Assembly (NCBI GenBank): GCA_002359655.1
Contig: DENL01000005.1
Location: 82,983-92,944, forward strand
Source: Rickettsiales bacterium UBA2645
GTDB taxonomy: Bacteria > Pseudomonadota > Alphaproteobacteria > Rickettsiales > UBA1997
DNA: 9,962 bases
Direction of reading: 5' to 3'
Shown: one piece after another, positions 6,880 to 9,962 of the stretch
Layout: each line of letters opens with the position of its first letter
How positions within the stretch are numbered: position 1 is the stretch's first letter
Translations under genes and position numbers: made by a program
Notes under the pieces: generated by a model
The model's input: only the letters and a program-made list of their open reading frames with translations
What the model was told of the DNA's origin: nothing
Database searches by the model: none

Positions 6880-7061
6880 TTATTATTTCCTACAGAAATT
6901 TATTTAGAAGGGAGTATTTAAGACGGGTTCTAAGACTTGCAGCCCTAGTGTCGACAATAATTAAAAAACTTGCGAACCAGCCCAAAAGAGCGCGGCAATC
7001 TAGAAACCAAGCGACAAAAATCAAGCTTTTTGTTGTTGCCTTGCACCTGATACCAAATGAG
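6880..7061 (-). promoter_or_regulatory. rplY upstream region and possible leader
   Basis: These 182 bases separate bcp from rplY. The Shine-Dalgarno TAGGAA is at 6887-6892. A candidate promoter reads TTGGGC (6980-6985), 17 bases, AATTAT (6957-6962), both partial matches, and would give a leader of about 70 bases. Within it TTAGAA and TTCTAA can pair around CCCGTCTTAAATACTCCC, and ATTTC can pair with GAAAT across part of the Shine-Dalgarno. Nearer bcp, ACAAAAA and TTTTTGT form an AT-rich hairpin (about 7014-7033) that might end the bcp message. I saw no tRNA and no known riboswitch. Confidence 0.4.
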
Positions 7062-7529
7062 CTATTTTTCGGCTTTAGCTAAGGTTTGCAATACGTCTTC
7101 AACATGACCGTTAACTTTTACTGAATTCCAGATCTTGATTATTTTGCCCATTTTATCGATTAGAAATGTGCTGCGATCGATACCAAAATATTTTTTACCA
7201 AACATCGATTTTTCTTTGATGACATCATATTTAGCGCAGACTTCGCCATCATTGTCGGAAAGTAAATTGAAGGATAAATTGTATTTTTCGATAAAGTTGC
7301 AATGGCTTTTTACGCTGTCTTTAGAAATTCCTAAGACCACACAATCAAGCTTTTCGAATTCTTTAATTTTTTTGCTGAAGTCCTGAGCTTCAATGGTGCA
7401 ACCTGGAGTGTCGTCTTTTGGATAAAAATATAAAACGACATTTTTGCCTTTGAGATCAAGCAAAGAAATTTCGCCTTCGTCACTGGCAAGAGAAAATAAA
7501 GGGGCGGCTTTTCCGATTTCTAATTTCAT
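7062..7529 (-). CDS. bcp: Thioredoxin-dependent peroxiredoxin (Bcp/PrxQ type)
   Basis: Reduces hydrogen peroxide and organic hydroperoxides in the cytoplasm, recycled by thioredoxin. It is 155 aa, the usual Bcp length. The peroxidatic cysteine is C44 in YPKDDTPGCT (36-45), with T41 and R119 completing the active site. The resolving cysteine five residues later, present in E. coli Bcp (C49), is replaced by Gln here. C63, C77 and C98 are the other cysteines, so the enzyme either uses a different resolving Cys or works as a 1-Cys form. It starts 2 bases after trcR; the likely ribosome-binding site AAAGG lies inside the last trcR codons, suggesting translational coupling. Confidence 0.92.
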   Translation of the reverse strand: MKLEIGKAAPLFSLASDEGEISLLDLKGKNVVLYFYPKDDTPGCTIEAQDFSKKIKEFEKLDCVVLGISKDSVKSHCNFIEKYNLSFNLLSDNDGEVCAKYDVIKEKSMFGKKYFGIDRSTFLIDKMGKIIKIWNSVKVNGHVEDVLQTLAKAEK

Positions 7530-7531
7530 GT

Positions 7532-8137
7532 TTATTTACCTTTAACGGTTTTTTTGATTTTAGTTTCTTTGGCTTTTTTCTTTGGTTTTTCGATTTCTTT
7601 TTCCACAACTTTGATGCTGGAAATCACATCGTTAAACTGTGATTGGCTGCAAAGTCCTAAAAGAACAACGTCGCGCGGTTTGATGTTTTTCAAATTCCAA
7701 TGTGTACGATTTCTGATAGAATCGATCATTTTGTCAGTGGTGCCGACCAGTTTTTTAATTTGGCCATTGGTGATGTCTGGGTAGTATTTCAGCAAATAAG
7801 AAATACCGTCTGGCTTGTCTTGTCTTCTGGCGATTGGCGTGTATTTACCAGTTTTTTTAGCAGTGGATTTAACATCGCTAGTGATTGATCTTTTAAGAAC
7901 CAAAGTGGCGTCAGAATTTTTTTCGCATCTTTCGATTTCTTCGCGAGAAAGTTGTCCGGATAAAATCGGATTTTGTCCGATAATGCCAGAAGCAACATCG
8001 CCATCAGCAATGCCTTGAACCTCAAGCTCATGCAAGCCACAAAAAATTGCGATTTGAGCAAAAGTAAGAGAAGTGTTTTCAACCAGCCAAACAGCAGTTG
8101 CTTTGCGCATTAGAGGTAATTCTTGAGTCATATTCAT
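7532..8137 (-). CDS. trcR: DUF1013 / TrcR-type cell-cycle transcription regulator
   Basis: Belongs to the alphaproteobacterial DUF1013 family, annotated as cell-cycle transcriptional regulator TrcR. It is 201 aa. The signature KATAVWLVENTSLTFAQIA (12-30) and FCGLHELEVQGIADG (32-46) form an N-terminal helix-turn-helix-like region. A second such region lies at about 121-144 (DITNGQIKKLVGTTDKMIDS), followed by NRTHWNLKNIKPRDVVLLGLC (143-163). The tail from about 180 is Lys-rich and probably disordered or nucleic-acid binding. Translation could start at residue 1 or at M3; neither has a strong Shine-Dalgarno. It leads the trcR-bcp pair and is divergent from yaaA. A GAGTC site (the alphaproteobacterial GANTC methylation motif) lies at 8125-8129 in its first codons. 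Its DNA targets cannot be predicted from this window. Confidence 0.85.
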   Translation of the reverse strand: MNMTQELPLMRKATAVWLVENTSLTFAQIAIFCGLHELEVQGIADGDVASGIIGQNPILSGQLSREEIERCEKNSDATLVLKRSITSDVKSTAKKTGKYTPIARRQDKPDGISYLLKYYPDITNGQIKKLVGTTDKMIDSIRNRTHWNLKNIKPRDVVLLGLCSQSQFNDVISSIKVVEKEIEKPKKKAKETKIKKTVKGK

Positions 8138-8207
8138 TGCAAAATTTTGGAAATCAAAGTGAAGTGCGGCGAGTTTTATTCACTCAACCCCATAAAAGCA
8201 AGCAATT
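8138..8207. promoter_or_regulatory. Divergent trcR/yaaA intergenic region
   Basis: Seventy bases hold the promoters for both genes. Two symmetrical elements are visible: the perfect palindrome CAAAATTTTG (8140-8149), 2 bases upstream of the trcR start, and the inverted repeat AGTGAA (8158-8163) with TTCACT (8179-8184), spaced by 15 bases. Either could be an operator. No convincing -35/-10 pair was found, and yaaA has no strong Shine-Dalgarno. Confidence 0.35.
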
Positions 8208-8978
8208 ATGTTTATCTTACTCTCGCCTGCAAAGTCGCTTGATTATAAATCTGATATTTCGCAAAAAAATTTTACGATTCCTCATTTCAAAAAAGAGACT
8301 GAAAACTTAGCCAAATCACTAAAAAAATTCTCAGCTTTTGATTTAGAAAAATTAATGGCGATTAGCAAAAAATTAGCCGAATTAAATTTTGAGAGATTTC
8401 AAAATTTTTCGCCGCAATTTGATTTAAAAAATTCTAAACAAGCTTTGCTGGTTTTTGATGGTGATGTTTATCAGCCGATCGAAAAGGAGAATTTTTCTGC
8501 TGCTGATTTTGATTTTGCTCAAAAAAATTTACGCATTTTGTCGGGTTTTTACGGCCTTCTGCGGCCACTTGATTTAATTCAGCCTTATCGTTTGGAAATG
8601 GGAACTGACTTTAAAAAAACTTCCGTAGGTATTAAAAATCTTTACGAATTTTGGGGTGATAAAATTTCTGACCATCTTGATCTTGAGTGCAAAAATGCTG
8701 GCACGAAGCATGTTATAAATTTAGCTTCGGAAGAATATTTCGCAGCGATAAATCCAAAAAAAATTTCGGCAAAAATTATTAATATTGTCTTTAAAGAAAA
8801 TAAAAACGGTGTTTACAGAATTATCGGAATCAACGCCAAAAAAGCGCGCGGCTTGATGACGAATTTTATAATAAGGAATAAAATTTCTGCGCCTAACGAT
8901 TTAAAAAAATTCAAAATCGAAAATTATAATTTTGAAAAAGACCTTTCAAATGAATCAAATTTTACCTTTGTCAGATGA
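8208..8978 (+). CDS. yaaA: Peroxide stress protein YaaA
   Basis: Member of the YaaA (UPF0246/DUF328) family. In E. coli YaaA lowers free intracellular iron during peroxide stress and so protects DNA from Fenton damage. The protein is 256 aa, against about 258 in E. coli, and aligns along its whole length. It has LLSPAKSLDY (4-13), FDGDVYQ (83-89), DFDFAQKNLRILSGFYGLLR (100-119), PYRLEMGT (126-133), LYEFWGD (145-151), NLASEEYF (171-178) and AKKARGLM (210-217). Its stop overlaps the birA start (ATGA), so the two are translationally coupled. The pair is noticeably more AT-rich than guaB or mdh. Its direct involvement in peroxide stress here is by homology only. Confidence 0.93.
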   Translation: MFILLSPAKSLDYKSDISQKNFTIPHFKKETENLAKSLKKFSAFDLEKLMAISKKLAELNFERFQNFSPQFDLKNSKQALLVFDGDVYQPIEKENFSAADFDFAQKNLRILSGFYGLLRPLDLIQPYRLEMGTDFKKTSVGIKNLYEFWGDKISDHLDLECKNAGTKHVINLASEEYFAAINPKKISAKIINIVFKENKNGVYRIIGINAKKARGLMTNFIIRNKISAPNDLKKFKIENYNFEKDLSNESNFTFVR

Positions 8979-9712
8979 AAAACTGGACGCATAAAAATTT
9001 TCTTATTCATCAATTCAGTGAAGTTGAAAGCACAAATAAAACTGCTTTTGAATTAGTAGAAGCAAAAAAAATTTTTGATCACGAAGTTATTTTAGCTGAT
9101 AAGCAAAGTGCTGGGAAGGGTCGAAAATCAAGGCTTTGGAGCTCTCCTCAAGGCAATCTTTATTTTTCATTAGTTTTGCAGCCAAAAATTTCAGCCAATA
9201 AAGTTACTGAAATTTCTTTCGTAGCAATCACGGCTTTAAGGCTTTCAATTGCAGCACTTAAAACTGATTTAAAAATTGAAAATAAATGGCCAAATGATCT
9301 TTTAATTAATGAAAAAAAAATTGCTGGACTTCTGCTTGAAAGCAAAATTTCTCACAAAAATTGTGAATTTATAATTGTTGGAATTGGCTTAAATATTGTT
9401 TCAAACCCAGATCAAACAATTTTTCCAGCAAGTAATTTAAAAAATTTTGGCATTGAAATTTCTTCTGAAATTGCGCTGAAAAATTTCCTAAATGAGTTTG
9501 AAAATTTTTACAAAAATTATCTTGATTTTGGCTTTGCTGGAATACGTAAATTGTGGCTAGAAAAGGCTTTTCGCCTGAATGAAAAAATTTCGCTAAAAAA
9601 CAATGACGAAGAAATTTCAGGAATTTTTTCCAATCTTGATGAAGAGGGAAATTTGTTTTTAGAAACTGCCGAAGGAGTAAAAAAAATTTCTGCAGCTGAC
9701 ATTTATTTTTAG
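8975..9712 (+). CDS. birA: Biotin-[acetyl-CoA-carboxylase] ligase, monofunctional
   Basis: Makes biotinyl-AMP and transfers biotin to the carrier protein of acetyl-CoA carboxylase. It is 245 aa and lacks the N-terminal DNA-binding domain of E. coli BirA, so it should be an enzyme only, not a repressor. Catalytic motifs are STN (19-21), the biotinyl-AMP loop SAGKGRKSRLW (45-55, normally GRGRRGR), QGNLYFSL (59-66), KWPNDL (104-109), KKIAGLLLE (114-122) and GIGLN (136-140). The small C-terminal SH3-like domain is at about 200-245. The start is fixed by the ATGA overlap with yaaA. No clear terminator follows; the region beyond the stop is a decayed gene fragment on the other strand. Confidence 0.93.
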   Translation: MKNWTHKNFLIHQFSEVESTNKTAFELVEAKKIFDHEVILADKQSAGKGRKSRLWSSPQGNLYFSLVLQPKISANKVTEISFVAITALRLSIAALKTDLKIENKWPNDLLINEKKIAGLLLESKISHKNCEFIIVGIGLNIVSNPDQTIFPASNLKNFGIEISSEIALKNFLNEFENFYKNYLDFGFAGIRKLWLEKAFRLNEKISLKNNDEEISGIFSNLDEEGNLFLETAEGVKKISAADIYF

Positions 9713-9735
9713 TAATTTTCCAGACCCCGTCCTGC

Positions 9736-9757
9736 GAGCCATTCTTGACGATGGCTC
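9736..9757. other. Hairpin downstream of birA
   Basis: GAGCCAT (9736-9742) pairs with ATGGCTC (9751-9757) around an 8-base loop, about 24 bases past the birA stop. There is no T run after it in either direction. It may be a weak birA terminator, part of a dispersed intergenic repeat such as those common in some alphaproteobacteria, or a chance pairing in old coding sequence. Confidence 0.3.
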
Positions 9758-9772
9758 ACATTCATCATCATA

Positions 9773-9962
9773 TCAAACGGTTTGTGTAATGTCAGCAAAA
9801 AATAACAGCGCGTAATTTTCTTTGCTTATACCTTTGATTTCGCGACCGATCATCTCCACCCATTTATCGAACACCTGCTTGAGATTGTTGGTAGTCATTT
9901 GTTCGATGTTAAATTTATTCGACCAGCTTGCGCCATTTCTTCTCTAAAAAATAACCACGATT
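9773..9962 (-). pseudogene. Decayed coding remnant of unknown gene
   Basis: No intact gene follows birA. On the minus strand a frame open from just after the TAG at 9944-9946 to the TGA at 9773-9775 reads RRNGASWSNKFNIEQ, then MTTNNLKQVFDKWVEMIGRE and IKGISKENYALLFFADITQTV. This looks like real, soluble, helical protein sequence, but it is only about 56 codons long. A neighbouring frame without the first stop (from 9962) reads NRGYFLEKKWRKLVE before a TAA. In a third frame the sequence runs on from the region of the TGA to a TAA at 9709-9711 (PFDMMMNVSHRQEWLAGRGL...). Frame jumps and stops suggest a degraded gene. Base composition differs: 28 of 60 bases are G or C in 9841-9900, against 15 of 60 in 9301-9360 inside birA. 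I could not name the family firmly. Confidence 0.45.

Noticed and set aside
6920..6960. Possible tRNA T-arm (GGGTTC...) in the rplY upstream region
   Set aside because: No acceptor stem, anticodon arm or complete GTTCGAAT-type loop could be assembled on either strand.
7789..8082. Alternative hydrophobic minus-strand frame inside trcR
   Set aside because: It overlaps the well-matched DUF1013 frame and has no family features; its Leu-rich start is a by-product of the other frame.
9736..9757. Intrinsic terminator of birA
   Set aside because: The 7-bp stem is real but has no T run on either side, so I list it only as a hairpin of unknown role.
1..9962. CRISPR array, toxin-antitoxin pair, prophage or insertion sequence
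   Set aside because: No regularly spaced repeats, no small toxin/antitoxin gene pair, no transposase or integrase motifs and no terminal inverted repeats with target duplications were seen.

Overview
The window looks like a chromosomal housekeeping segment from an AT-rich alphaproteobacterium. The strongest lineage marker is a DUF1013/TrcR-type gene (7532-8137), a family known from Alphaproteobacteria. The Fur-family regulator is of the alphaproteobacterial Fur/Mur type, without the usual zinc cysteine pairs, and the FtsI and L25/CTC sequences fit the same group. Low GC, short intergenic gaps, abutting stops and near-touching starts suggest a compact genome, perhaps Rickettsiales/Holosporales-like or another streamlined lineage. 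That finer placement is inference. No rRNA, tRNA, CRISPR array, intact transposase or integrase was recognised.

Layout, left to right. 1-71 carries two related palindromes around a TTGACA box, which look like a repressor-controlled promoter for a gene beyond the left edge. guaB (IMP dehydrogenase, minus strand) is divergent from a fur-like regulator (plus strand). fur converges on ftsI with no base between the stop codons. On the minus strand tmk, mdh and ftsI follow one another in the direction of transcription, with a strong hairpin between mdh and ftsI. A short-chain dehydrogenase (plus) starts 2 bases from the tmk start and ends at a hairpin shared with the convergent rplY. The minus-strand series trcR, bcp, rplY follows; trcR and bcp are 2 bases apart, and rplY has its own 182-base upstream region. 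yaaA and birA (plus) are coupled by an ATGA overlap. The last 250 bases hold no intact gene. They are clearly richer in G+C and contain a broken protein-coding remnant plus a hairpin.

Functionally the genes cover GMP synthesis (guaB), dTMP phosphorylation (tmk), the TCA cycle (mdh), septal peptidoglycan synthesis (ftsI), ribosome and 5S RNA binding (rplY), metal and peroxide homeostasis (fur, bcp, yaaA), cell-cycle transcription (trcR) and biotinylation (birA). They do not form one dedicated pathway. Three of them (fur, bcp, yaaA) deal with iron or peroxide, but they lie in separate transcription units.

I found no convincing new multi-gene system. The points most worth a second look are the paired palindromes at the left edge, the decayed foreign-looking stretch at the right edge, the structured region upstream of rplY, and the extremely tight tmk/SDR and fur/ftsI junctions.
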